From Parus major (lineage: Eukaryota > Chordata > Aves > Passeriformes > Paridae), in assembly GCF_001522545.3 (NCBI RefSeq), contig NC_031770.1:27882116-27946115 (forward strand): a stretch of 64,000 bases of DNA, read 5' to 3'. The first letter of the stretch is position 1, and every line of letters starts with the position of its first letter. The position numbers were made by a program, and so were the translations under genes. Below are positions 14,441 to 27,500 of the stretch, piece after piece. The notes below the pieces were generated by a model, which saw only the letters and a list, made by a program, of their open reading frames with translations, was not told the origin of the DNA and searched no databases.

Positions 14441-15258
14441 GAAATTATTGTTCCTCTTTATTCAGCAACTGTGAGATAGTGTTTGGAAGATGGCATCCAT
14501 TTTTCTGCTCCCCCCTTACAAGGGCACTGCAGCAATTTCAGTGTAAGGTCACAGAGCTGGTTTGGGGGCTGGAGCACAGGACTAGTAAGAGAGCTCAGGC
14601 AACATGGTTTTATCACACTTAAGAAAAGGCTAAAAAGAGATCTCATTGTATATAATCCCTTAATAACTGGGTTAGAGAAGGCAGTAAGACTCTTCTGAGA
14701 TGAACAATGACAGAACAAGAGGCAGTGTACACAAGCTAGAACATGGGAAATTCCAACTAGATGCAAATATATTATTTTTCTTACTGTCAGAGTTGCCAAA
14801 TATGGGAAAATGTTGCCCAGAAAGATTTGGCATCACCATCCTTGTAGATACTCAAAACTCAAATGGACAAAGCCTTAGCAACCTGCTCTAACTGGCTGAG
14901 ATCTGGGCATGGGCTGGAGTAGAAATGCCACAAGGTCCCTTTAAACCAAACTATTCAACAGTTCTGTAACTTAGAAAATCTCCTCACAACTACTTTTCAT
15001 GGGCACATTCTTCATTAATCTGCCAAAGCAAGCCATGCCAACATCAAATGTAAAGGGTGATCTTCAGTCTCATAAATCAGGATGGAATACAGAAGCCAGC
15101 AAAGATGGGAGCTACACATCAAACCTCTCGTAGTAATTTTATGCAGGTCCCTCACACACTGGGGCCAGCCCTGTGTTGGAATCATCACAGTACTCTTCTA
15201 GGTCCTTTCAAGTTGTCTGTTGCACACTATAAAGACTAAATAAAAAGACCGTTCCTTT
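14440..15258 (-). other. SUPT7L: SUPT7L 3' UTR (proposed extent)
   Basis: Sequence directly after the SUPT7L stop codon on the minus strand. The first clear minus-strand AATAAA is at 14457-14462 (TTTATT on the plus strand), giving a UTR of about 0.8 kb. A second AATAAA at 13678-13683 would extend it to about 1.6 kb. The extent is inferred from the signals only. Confidence 0.4.
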
Positions 15259-15521
15259 TCACATCTTCTTCATCTTCTTCTTGCATCGCTGGTTGAAGAC
15301 GGGTGAGGATCCCATCAGGCTGTCAGCAGAATGAGAACCATAGCTGCTCTCAGAGCCATTGGGGCTTTGTGGCATCCCAGCTTCACTCATGCCTGACATT
15401 GGTTCCTCAAAGACATCACTGCCTAGGACACCGTGGCCATGTACATTAGCCTCCTCATTTTCCTGTGGCTCCATTTTAACCTGTGCCAAGTTCCACAGTG
15501 GGGAAGCATTCACCTCAGTCC
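15259..15521 (-). CDS. SUPT7L: SUPT7L coding exon 4 (last)
   Basis: 263 nt. The acceptor ttttctag precedes 15521, and TGA is at 15259-15261. It encodes residues from about 326 to 412, starting near 'TEVNASPLWNLAQVKMEPQ', with a Ser/Gly-rich stretch and the terminal basic cluster KKKMKKM. The first two bases complete the Gly codon split from exon 3. Confidence 0.93.
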
Positions 15522-18500
15522 CTAGAAAAGGAAAAAGCACACAGTAGTAACTGAGTAAAAAAGATAAATCACAAACAGCACACAGACACATGGAACAGCA
15601 GCAAAGGTAGAGATGGAGCAAAAGCAAAGCCACAGGTTAACTACATTGGGGGAAAGCAAATGAAACATTGTGATCAATAAAAAATATCTGTTGACTTATT
15701 TAATAGCCCAGCAATTGCCACTCCAAAAAATGTGACAGTATCCTTCCACTGTTAGCCTCCATGTGATTTTCTCCATGACAAACAACTTCACATCACTCTC
15801 CGGGACTGTCCCAACAGCAATGGGTACACCAAGAGCACATGGACTAGACTCTGCGTAAGCAAGACTTTGAGGCAGTCCAGAAGTCATTAGGAGGTCCTTG
15901 CAACTATCAGACATCCTGGGCTTCTGCAGGGGAGGTGCAGTGAGCAGGCAGAGAAGTAGGTAGATAAATGGCCCCAAATACCACTTTCAACACTGAAATG
16001 CAGGGACATCAAAGCTGCAGTCATCCACCTGCCTGCCTGCCACCTTCTACTCAATACCCACAGGTCTCATTCCGTCCTTCAGCAGAATGGAAAGAAATCC
16101 TTTTGGTTCAACCTCACAGATGCCCTGCTGGGAAACAGCTCTCCCCATCTTATTTTATTATAAAACATTTGTGTACTAGGGTGCAATCTGAGCACAGACT
16201 GAGGATTTTCTGCACAAGATTACCAAACCATATTCTTTGATAATAGCAAATATTTTCTCCCCAATAGAAGTAATTACAGACTGCGTTATTTCTGTTTAAG
16301 TTTAAAGTGAGACAAAAATCCTATTAAAAATACACTAACTGGTCTCCTTGCTGAGATGGGCATAAACAGACCAGAACTGAATAAACTGTGAAATTTTCTC
16401 TCTCTTGTGTGGGGTTAAGTTCATGTGGAAAATTTAAAAAAAAACAAAACAACAAAAAACCAACCAACCAAAAACAAGAAAAAAAGACCCACTGAAAAAA
16501 CAACAAACAAAATAGGAAACCATTTTTAGTAACTTTTTCAAACTTCATGTCTCAAAGAGCATGGCTACAGTCTGAAAACACAACCAAAACCTATTATCAA
16601 TGTACTAGTAACAACTGGCCATTATTAATAGAACACTAAGAGAACACAATTTGTTTTGTAACAAATACAAAAAGAACAAATGTTCCAACACGTGTCTGTG
16701 CCAAGAGTTCTCCTTCATGAAGAAGTCAGGAATCTTTTCCAGATCAGCCTAACCAAAATAAAGGTTTATGAGACCTTTTTGATAACACATCCTACATTAG
16801 CTCAGTTGCCTTAATGGGAGTCTTTCCTACGTTAATCATAAGTAAACACATCCCTCTCAACAACAATGGACACATCATTAAAATGATATCAGTTCCTGAG
16901 TTACAGCTCCAGTCTACATAATAATCAAAGTTGTTCAATAAACTGTGTCTTTCCTTCATCAATTGCTCTTCATCGCTCAGCCTTACTCCTTTCAGCTCTG
17001 TCACCTGTCACTAAGAGTGTCACTAATGACTAAAAGTACTTAAGCATCAACACAGGATGTTTCATCTTCAAAGCACTTTAACTTCAAAGTACTTCACAAA
17101 TAAGCTAATCTTCACATTGTCCTGAGAGGCAGAGGAACAAGGAACAATTTTGCCTCCATTTCTCCAACTGCAATCAAAGTAAGCAGCCAGCTCACAACTG
17201 CAGTGTCAGACATCCACAAAAACACAGGAAGAACATGTAAGACTATAACGAGAGTTTTGCCCTCAGACACTGAAGCCTCGCTGCCCTCCCTGCGAGATGG
17301 CTGTGTTCTAATTGCAGCAGATTTTTCTTCCTCAGGATATTACAACTCTCCAGCCTGCCAAGGTTTAGACTGGAACTTCTCACAGATGAGATTCCAAAGG
17401 CTCTTGTGAAGTGAAGAGGGATTTTCAGAGAGGAACAGAGCACTTGTATTCTTAATTAGAAAACATCAATTCTGTATAAGAGAAGCAAGAGGCATTTAAT
17501 ATACAGCTAGTGTGCTAACCTCTGGGTCTCAAGTGGTAGATGCTAATACAAAGCCTTCCAGATGAATCACTAGCAACTCTATATGAGCCAGAGGAATCTG
17601 CTGTTCCTTGTCCCACAAAATTGCAAATGTCACATTTCAGAGGTGATATGGAAAATAAAAACGTCACATTTCAGAGGTGATATGGAAAACAGTATGAGCT
17701 TTCAGAAAAACATTAAATGGATTTATGTTTTCTGAAACTCATCACAATGCAAAAAAACTAATGGACTCAGTAATACCCTAACCTCACTATATATGCTACT
17801 TAACTTAGGGTTAATAGGAGGCCAAGCTCCACTGTTTTTTAACCAGACTTTTAAGTGAAACAGTTATTATTACAGGGACTTCCAGAGTTCAGACAGTTCT
17901 ATGCAAAATCAAAACTGCCTCTCTTTCATTCCAGGACGTTCAGCTTCACTGAACAGTGAAGAGAATAAAAGTTCTATGTAGATATAGAGCAGGCACAGTC
18001 ATAGCAGATTCTCCTATGCTTGCCATCAGTGTGCTTCAATGCCATCAAGGGATGGCACTTTGAGGAAAAGAGTGCAGTCTCCATAACCCCACTAATTCAC
18101 TCACCATTTCACTTTCCATGGCCTCAGCCAAGTATAGCAGGCTTTGGGGTAGAGATGCTAGGAGGGATTCCCAGGAGCCCATTTCACGTAAGTGACTGAC
18201 AAGCTTTCATAAAACAGTGACTGTCATTACCAGGGTTATGGATGCTAAATTCTGACAGTGCCTGTACATATTACAGGCCGTACAGCTTCTCAGGCTGGTC
18301 CTGAGAAAGTAGTCTGGGAAAGACATAAGAAAGAATTAAAACAATCCTCAGGAATACAAAACAACCTTGCAGGTGTTGTTATGTGTTCCTTGTTTTCCTT
18401 GCAGGAGAAAGTCAGGGGGGTGGTGTACCCCACTGACCAATGATGGTAATGTAGCAGTTTACTAACCAATAAGAGTTTCCTTTCTGTACTTTCCACATAT

Positions 18501-21500
18501 CTGTCTATAAAGCAGGCCTGCAAGCAATAAACTAAAGGATCCTCTTGTTCTGACTCCCTGAGAGTCTGTGTCGTTCTTTTCAGCCGTTCCCAATCAGAAC
18601 GACACAGGGTAACTTCTGAATATGGAGGCCAGCACCAAGTACCATTCATATTTCGAAACTGTGTAAGGAACATGGCTTTCAAATTTGCAGGAATATGAAT
18701 CTCTGGACACAAATCCAGACCTAACCAGGAGAAACAAGATCACATGGAACTGCCGAAGGATTGCTTCCAGGAGAAGCAAGAAACCCATACCTGAAGTCTG
18801 TGGGGAAGCTTCTACTTCCAAGTTGGCAGAGAAGCGCTCACTTTGAGCTCCAAGAACTCCAACAGGCAAAGACTGGTCACCAGAAGCCAGATCTCCTTCC
18901 AGCTCTTCACTTATAGGGAAAGTGATATCACTAACAGGTTCCTCCTTAATCTTCACAGGTTTTGTGTCTTCTGCTGCCTTTTCAGGATTGACAATCTTCT
19001 CATATTCTTCAGAGAGCTGCTTGCTAACCTGTCAAAGATCAGCAGGTGAGAAAGAGGCCAGAAAGGTGAGAGTGACTTCAGAGGCTGTGATGGCAATTAC
19101 AAAAACAGAGAGTGCACTCTGTTCCCTGAACATTATTAACATCTGACCCAAATGAACAAGTAAACAACTTAGCAGCTACATAAGAGATTTTTTTCCCCTT
19201 TAAGTGCACCTTCTGTGCTGTAACAAGGAACTTGAATAAGAGGTTTAATCCACAAACATCTGAGCGATAAATATGATCACCTTCATTTTATAAACAGAGA
19301 TGATGAGGCTCAGAAATGTAAATAGAGTGAAACAAAAGCAAAGTGTCTCAGTCTTACTCTTTGGTTTTACGTGTATAAGACTGTCCCCATCCTCCAGTAA
19401 CAAATTCACCCCAGCATTAAAATCCAAGCACCTCAGATCATCAGCAGCCCTGCAGTCACCACTGGGCAAAGCCTGAGTACATTCTGTCAAATTCACAGCA
19501 AAAAACACAGATATTTTCTCAAGTTACAGAACTGACACAAATACAGGAATGAGATTTAGAACTACTCTGTGCTTCCAAAAACTTAACAACAGTAAACAAT
19601 TAAATATTTCAGATTTCATCTGCTTCTAACAAATACTTGTTTATACAACTAAAATCCAACAGTCAGTGTTGCTCAGGAAAATTGAAAGACTTTTTAACAG
19701 CAGAAGCAAGGAGGAAAAATAATTGCAAACCTATTTCTCCCTTCTAGATATACTTCCAATTAAAGGGGCTACTGTGGACCTCAGTCCTGCATAAAGAACA
19801 ATGATTGTTAAGACAATGATCAGCTGCAGGGTGAGAGTGAACTGCAGCAGCAGAATGATGCAGAAAACCCAGATTCCAAAAGGACACAACATCTGAACAG
19901 AAACATATGAACAAAAATGAAGAACTGGTATTTTGAGCAGGAATGTTTCTAACCAAGAAAACTCTTCAGGATGTTATTCTTACATAAGAAGAAGGTAGCA
20001 TCTGTGTGACAACTCAGATCAAAATACTACCCTACGCTCTGAAAGCTTAAGGAAGTCACTCATTGTTTAAGTGAACACAAACCACTCTACAGCCTAGAAA
20101 TTCATGTCTGCTTACATGTTTTCCAAAATGTTAACCAGTCACATATCCCACTAAAGGAGAAAATTCAGTTAATCAGTCTGTTCTGATTTTACCTCTACTT
20201 GATAATTTTGACTGGGTAATTCAAGAGCTGGGGGACTTCTTAAATTCAGGCACGTCATCAGTAGACCATCCTTAGTCTCACTAAGAAGACAAATAAGAGG
20301 CTCTGTCTTCCAGTCAAAAAGATCCTGTTCTTTCCCTTGATGACTCCTCTCTACACCCAAGATGTTTTCCAGTCAGATTTCTCCTCAGTAAGACTCAGGA
20401 CTTGCCCCAGGAATAAGAAACTGTACTGGGGGTACATTTCTTGGTCCCACCAGGTCCCAAATGCTCTTCTCACCTGAAGCATGTAGCTGTGATAATCTTT
20501 AATGCGGTGCTGCCAGAACTTCTGCAGTGAGAGCACACTGCCAATGCCCACTTCATGGAAGACCTGCTCCATGACGTCAGGGAAAGGGGTATGTCCTAGC
20601 CGAGCTTCTCGATCCACAGCAAAGCGCAGCAGCTTGGTGAACTTGAGGCAGTACTCATGGGCGATATCTGTCAGGGTCTCCAGGACACTCTCGTTGGCGC
20701 ACTCAAAGCCCGTGTGTGCTAGGATGGTGGCCATTGACTGGTACAGAAGCTGCCGGCAGGAGGACCAACTCAGCTCTGTCACTGGCTCCCCTTTTCCTCT
20801 AAAAACCAGAAAAGACAAAAATAGCACAAAAATCTGAAGGACTGTATCAGTTGAAGGGATACTGTCAATATATCACCTTTGTACAAGGCAGTGTACAAAG
20901 GGAAAGGAGGAGATCTGGGGCTCTCCACAGCTTCTCTGTTACATATGAACACTAGTTTATCTGCTTTTCTTTCTTCCCCTCCCTCCAAATAAGCACTTCT
21001 AAGTTTCATTTTTCCTTCTAAAGCTACAAGATTCTTTGGGTGATTCATGAATGTGGGATGCAAATCTTCTGAACCCTTAAGCATCTCCCTTCCCATCCAA
21101 GACCTTTTCTCCTGGAGATGTAAATTAAATGGGTCCTTGACACAAATAAAAAAAGGCATTTTTAATAACATGAATGCAAATAATTTCCCCTTTCAATTAA
21201 TTACATTGCTCTTCCTTATTATCTCTGATGTCACAGGCCTAATAGTTAGATACAAAGGCTTCTGGGATAGACAAGATTGGAATTTCTAAAGCAAAAGACA
21301 CACATAAAAAAGCACAAAATGGGACACACATTTCCTAGAGGTACACTGTAGCCAAAAAGACTGCTTCTCTCCCTTCATTTCCCGTAGTCACTAAGCATGA
21401 CACTGAAGAAAGTATCCCCAAATGCAACCTAAGATGTGAACACAAGACTCTGGGAGGAGACCTGGAGAAGTTTGGCCATAAAGCACCATTCCCTGGTCTT

Positions 21501-24500
21501 GGGTTAAAGATCTCCCTTCTCTGTTGCTAAGCAGGAAGGAGTGACTACACAGGATGGAGGAGATAGAGAACAACTGACATGAGCACTTCAAATATCATTC
21601 ACTTATAGTCAGCCAACCAAATTTTTCATCCACGTGAGTTAACAAATAGATATTCCCCAGAGGAGTTAAGGCAAGGCCTCTGATAAGGAAACATATATCT
21701 ACCAGATCTCTCAACTTACAATTAAGTGCATGTAATCTATTTGCCCGTATCAGTAACAGGGACTTCAAATGCTGATGTCAAAAAATCAAATTCCATTACT
21801 GCAAAGTATGACACTCATACAATTTTTAAACTCCATTCAGCACCAGGGGCAGAATTGAGCTAACAATTTCATTCTTCATTTGTTTCTGATCAATTTCTCC
21901 CAACATCTTCTATACTGCACACAGAGATTCTCCTTGCTGTTACCCTAGATTACCTGTGTATCACCACATTCTTTCCAGCAGAAGGACCTGATTTAACAGC
22001 ACACAGACAGTATTGATGGCTTGATAAAATTCTCACTACTCTGTCTCTCCATGAGGTACCCTTCGGTCTCACTGAGAAGCTGGGCCACAGAGCCTCAGCT
22101 TCCCCTGATCCTCAGAGCTAACACACAGAAAAACACAGCAGTAAAACCACTAAAACACAGCAGTAAGAAAGTGGAGTGAAAAGGAATGTGAAACTTAGAG
22201 CTATCAGGATGAAAATTATTTATTTTTAAGAATGCCAGTGCAACACTTTTTGATTATTCAAATAAAGAGGAAATCACACTATATTAAAAGTGGTATATGA
22301 TCACATTTCTAAGTAGATATTAAGAACAGTATGTGAATCTCAGTTCACGGATTCATCCCAGTTATAAACTGATGGAAAATGACTAGCATTCCAATTTCTA
22401 CTCAGTTATGTAACTACTTTGCAAAGAAGACAGCAGGCACCCTGACAAAATTAATTAAAAGATCATCAGCTTCTTTATAAACCAAGTGTCACCCACACTA
22501 TTTTTACATCTCACTCACTCCCCCCTCCACCTCAGCAGCAGAATTCTGAAGTTCACAAACAGCCATATGCCTCACACAGCACCAGGACCAAGAGTTTACA
22601 ACAGAAATAAACAACCATAAAAAAAAAAAAAATCAACCAGAAAAAGTCTTTAAAATTCATGTCTATAAAAAAGAATCTCTTTTTTTATATAAAGGACATA
22701 CCTCACTATCCAGGAGCCAGCAGTGGACAGCATCTTATGCTTTCCAAACTAAATGCTGGACTACTAATAATACAGAGACATTCACTAAAAACACTGTGGA
22801 CAAACTTAAATTACACAGATTCTGGTAATCTCAAGCATGATACATAGCCACTTGCATAGTAGAGTAAAACAACCATTCAGTAATGCATATCACTTCTCAG
22901 AAGGAGGAGAGAATATTGTGTCTCTTTTAAACTCCTAGAGGAAAATAAATGAATTGTGAGCATTAAAATGCAGCTAGGTCACTATGCTGGAAGGCATATA
23001 ATCAACTTGAGGTCTAATCAATTAAAGACAGAAAGGAAAGACATTTTAGGTACTGTACTCAAATCCAAATCTCCATCTCTTGCTCTTGGTAAGGCAAATC
23101 AATTTGGGCTTGTTTTTCTTAAGTTGTCTTCTCTTGTTTTCCAGTTTCTCATAATAAACAACAGAGAAGTATGATTAAAAGCCAGAACAGAGAGCAAAAA
23201 TTGAAATGTTGCTGTAGATGTTAATAGAAGCCAACAAAGAAAATAATTTTTCTTCATCACCTCCAGGTACCCTCTGGTAAGAATGCACATGAATAAAAAC
23301 AGTCATATAGACACATTTATGTTGAAAGCAGTTATCTAATGTCAATCCTTTCCAAAAAGGACAAGCAAACTTCTTTTCCCTGATCATAGCTAAAGAGCCT
23401 TTGTCTTAGATTTCATCCAGATAGTCAGCACCGAAAAAGCACCCATCTACATATTATCATTACACAGAATACCACCCCCTGCAGCATTTAGTTCTTTTCC
23501 TGAAAGGCTCAGTCATATATCTATAAGTAAACATGAGTGCTTTAATCCCTGCAGTTTTGTCACCAGAGATTAACAGGACAGGGAATTAGGCCTGTGACAT
23601 GGAGGCAATCTCCTCTACAGGATAAATAGTATGAAATTTATCACAAATACTGGACAACTTGCTACTCTTCAATTTCATATTTCTAACAGAGCACTATTTA
23701 TTATATAAATGGGTCACCAACAATAGATTATATTCCCGACAAGAATCTACCTGTCAAGCTACAAATTCATTAGACCCAAAGACCAGTGTCTCCCACCACT
23801 ACCAAAACCATTCAGCACTTCACAAGAGAAGACATGAAAATAGTGTCCATTTATACCAACCAGACTTATTTTCTGATTTAGTCAGTTCTCAGAACTCACA
23901 AAAGGCCCACTTTCTGTGTCAGTCAGTTAAATGACAACGAGCCACCCCACAAAGGCAGCACAACCTGTTCCTCCAAGCTCCTCTCCTGTAAGGCTGTTTT
24001 TCTTAGAGGGAAGGAGAGGTCATGGTTCCTTTCTCACATAATTGTCTTCAGGGGACACGCTAAGTCAACTCAAGGATTGGTAGCTGAGGTTCAATCAACT
24101 GCAGGAATGCATTGAAGTGCCCTGCTCCTTCCTAGGTGAGTATAAGCTAGCAGCAGATGGAGGGAGGGACTGTTTTTCCTTTGAACAGGACAGTTTGATG
24201 AAACATTACGCTGTGAAGTTGAATTTCGACCAAATGAGCTGCAACAAGGCTGCTTTAGAGCCATTTCCCCAAAGCAGTAAAATAAAGGAGAACATTCCAG
24301 AAATAAGATACACTGGTCAGAGAGCACCAAAGAACACAACACAATAACTCAAACAAGAAAGTTGTTTTCTTTCAGGAAAGAGCGTTTTTACACCACATCC
24401 TGGGTAAGCCTATTTTTAAACACCTCTGCTATGTCTACAGAAGGCTACACAGGTATGAAAAGAAATTACTCAATAGATAATGGCAAAAATGAATTGGGTC

Positions 24501-27500
24501 CCAGTGGCATAACCCAGACCAATCAGCTTAGAAATGGGCTAAACCAAAGCACTTAGATCATCAAGGAAAGTGTCTTCTGCCCACTTTAATTACTGCTGCT
24601 CCAAATCCCTCCCTACATTAAAACTGCTATCCCACTGACATGTACTTCTCTACTTTTGTACAGACATTTTTTCACTAGAAGTCCTTCTGGCAAGAGCTGT
24701 CTTCCCATTGCAAGCTCACAAATTTGTATACAGATTACCTTTCAATGCAATCCAGCGTGGCCAGGAATGCAAATGATCAAATGACTGAGAAATCAGTTAA
24801 GAACCCAGCCATGCACTTGACACAGTATTGTCACAGTACAGCTGGCCTGGACTGGACCATAACACATCTGACCATACAATCCTGCTGTCAGCAGCTTCAA
24901 ATCCACTGATTGATGATCGGAGCAGAAACCATCCCCACTTGAGATCCGCTGATCTTTTAGATGGAGATAAAACAAAAGGCAATTGAAAACAAGGATATAG
25001 AGGGGGCTGAACTGATCTCTGCACCCATGTATTTATCAACAGAAGAGGGCTAGCAGCAGGGAGGGGGAACAATTGGAGCATTCCCAGTTGTGTGAAGTAA
25101 TGGCACAACACCTGAAAAATATGTAACCTTTAACTGGCAAGTCCTTTCAGAGCTACGTCAGCTGGCTGCTAAACATGGGCTAGGGTCTCCTGCTGCAGCA
25201 AATATGCTTCAATTTGTAACTGCTAGTGAATTAACTCCCTATTATATGAGGCACATTGCAAAATTAATCTGTGCTCCAGTGCAGTATATGATGTTTGAAA
25301 TGGCCTGGAGATCCTATGCAGAGTTGAAAAAATTCAAAAGCTTCATAGCAGGACCCATGTTGTGGGGCAGGGATCCCTCAACTCATGGGACTGCCCCCCA
25401 TGAAGGATCCCCAAACCCAGGCTCTTTTGAACTCTGCAATCCTAGCACAAGTGAAGAACTTAGCAATGCAGACTCTAACAAAAATTATGAACTTGTCTGT
25501 GCCAACCCAAACCTATTCAAGCATAAGACAAAACCCCAACAAATTACATATGCAATTCATAGAACATTTGCAAGATGCTATGGAAAAGCAGATCACAAAC
25601 AGTGAGGCAAGGGGTCAATTAATGCTACAATTGGCACGAGATAATGCAAAGCAAGACTGTAGAAAGATTATAAATGCATTACCTAAAGAGAATACAACTC
25701 TAGAGGAAATTATTATACCATGTGCTAAGGTTGGGAATGGATCTCATAACACAGATATGTTAGCTAATTCTATTACAGCTGCTATTAAACTAACACCTCA
25801 TTGCTGCAAGTGTGGACAACAAGGCCATGTGAAAATAAACTGTCCATACAAGTCCATTCCACAAGGAACATCTCAAGGACCTGCCCTTCATCCTGCCTGG
25901 GACCACAAGCAGCATCCTCCTGACAGTACCCCAACAGATATGGTGGAGAAGAATGAAGAAGAGTAACCAAAACAAGCTATTCACCTATCTCATGAAAATC
26001 TGAGACTTTTGAAAAGACAGTTAATTTTAAAAACTCTGTTTGTTTACAAGTTGCTTTTCTGTTGTTTTTTTCTCACAGTTCTAAAAGTTGAATGTTTTTT
26101 GGTTTTTGCTTCTTATTTATAGAGTTAAGGTATAATCTCAGTTCTAAATAGTCTCTTGGTTTTTTACTGTTAAACTGTAGCTATAATTAGTTAATCTCTG
26201 GCATGTTAGGTGAAGGATTGTGATCTCACTTAACCAGCCCTGGGAGTGAGTGTTGCAAACTCAGTTTAGTACATGAAACACATTGCTAGCTGAGGAGAAC
26301 TAGGTTTGTCAAATTAAGTGGAAAACCTCATTCAAATTAGACCCATGCTGTCTCCTGTCACTCTACCTGCAAAGGGTCCTTGCTGACAGCATAACAGAGA
26401 GCATTTTACATTTTTTAATTTAAACAAAAAGGGTGAATTGTAACAGTATTATCATAGTACAGCTGGCCTGGACAGGACCATACCCATCTGACCATAACAC
26501 AAATCCAATATCGCTGGCCTGGTTCATGCCTGAACAAACATGTCCCTGGATGAGTTATAGGGGACCCTCGGCCAGCCCCATCCAAGCTGAGAAGTAAGCA
26601 CACCACTGGCCAGGAAGCTGGACAGGGAGAGAGATATCAGCCAATGGCTGAATAGCCCGGGAAATTTGAATCGGGTATTTAAGCGAGTTCTGAATAATAA
26701 ACGAGGCTGTTTTGTCTCATGAGCACTTGGATCACGAGTTGTGGAGTTTTTGTGTCCCCACCCAAAACTGGCACGCTATATGCACACACAAGAAGAGGCA
26801 GCTGAGTAGGTCAGGCTTCTTTTGAAGATGGATGCATGCTAATCTGAGGAAGCTAAGCAAAGAAAGATGGAAAAGCTAGTAGCTGTTATATGGTAAGAGT
26901 CTCCTGTCAAAATGGTAGTTTCAAGTCTATAGTTCCTTACTAATTTTTCATCAATTACACTTTAAGCTTCTTTTCTATTTCTACACCAAGAAAAACCAAA
27001 CATTAATTCCTTATTGTGCATTCCAAGAACTGTAACATCACTAGGACCAGATGGTACTTCATCCAAGAATACTAAAGGAATGCAAGGATGAAATAGCTGA
27101 ATAGCTGGGGTGAGTCACCTCTTGCTTTAAACTGCCTTGGCCCATGAGGACCAGAAGACAAAAAATGTGAAAACATTTTCCTTTAATACCTTCAGAAGAG
27201 ATGTGGAAAACTGCAGGCTGGGAAGCATGGATATGTTTTGGTGCATCAGGGAAATTCAAAGAACTAGAGGACACACAACTGAATATGTTACATTCAGAAA
27301 GAACCCAGAGAGCTTTTTTAAACTGTAAAACCTTGCTTCACAAACCTACCAGAGTCCTCCAAATCTATTGATAAGCAAATAGGTCAGAGATCTCCACTCT
27401 GGAGTCCGGATCTTCCCTGGGAGATCTGTGCCAGAATCAACATATTTATCATATGTTTTTTTTAACATATTTATAAACTGTCTGAAAAACTGTAGGAGAG

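Larger units (their letters stand above)
24818..26770 (+). mobile_element. Internally deleted class II endogenous retrovirus
   Basis: About 1.95 kb on the plus strand, antisense to SUPT7L, in the 8.7-kb intron between coding exons 1 and 2. The left end (24818 to about 24876) starts TGACACAGTATT and resembles the first 60 bp of the right LTR. The sequence then diverges, so the 5' LTR is truncated or rearranged. A partial gag follows, without visible matrix. There is no protease, reverse transcriptase, integrase or envelope. A purine-rich tract (aaaaagggtgaa) precedes the 3' LTR. No clear target-site duplication was found; only the hexamer atgcac occurs near both ends. Class II is inferred from the gag layout and polypurine tract. 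Confidence 0.8.
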
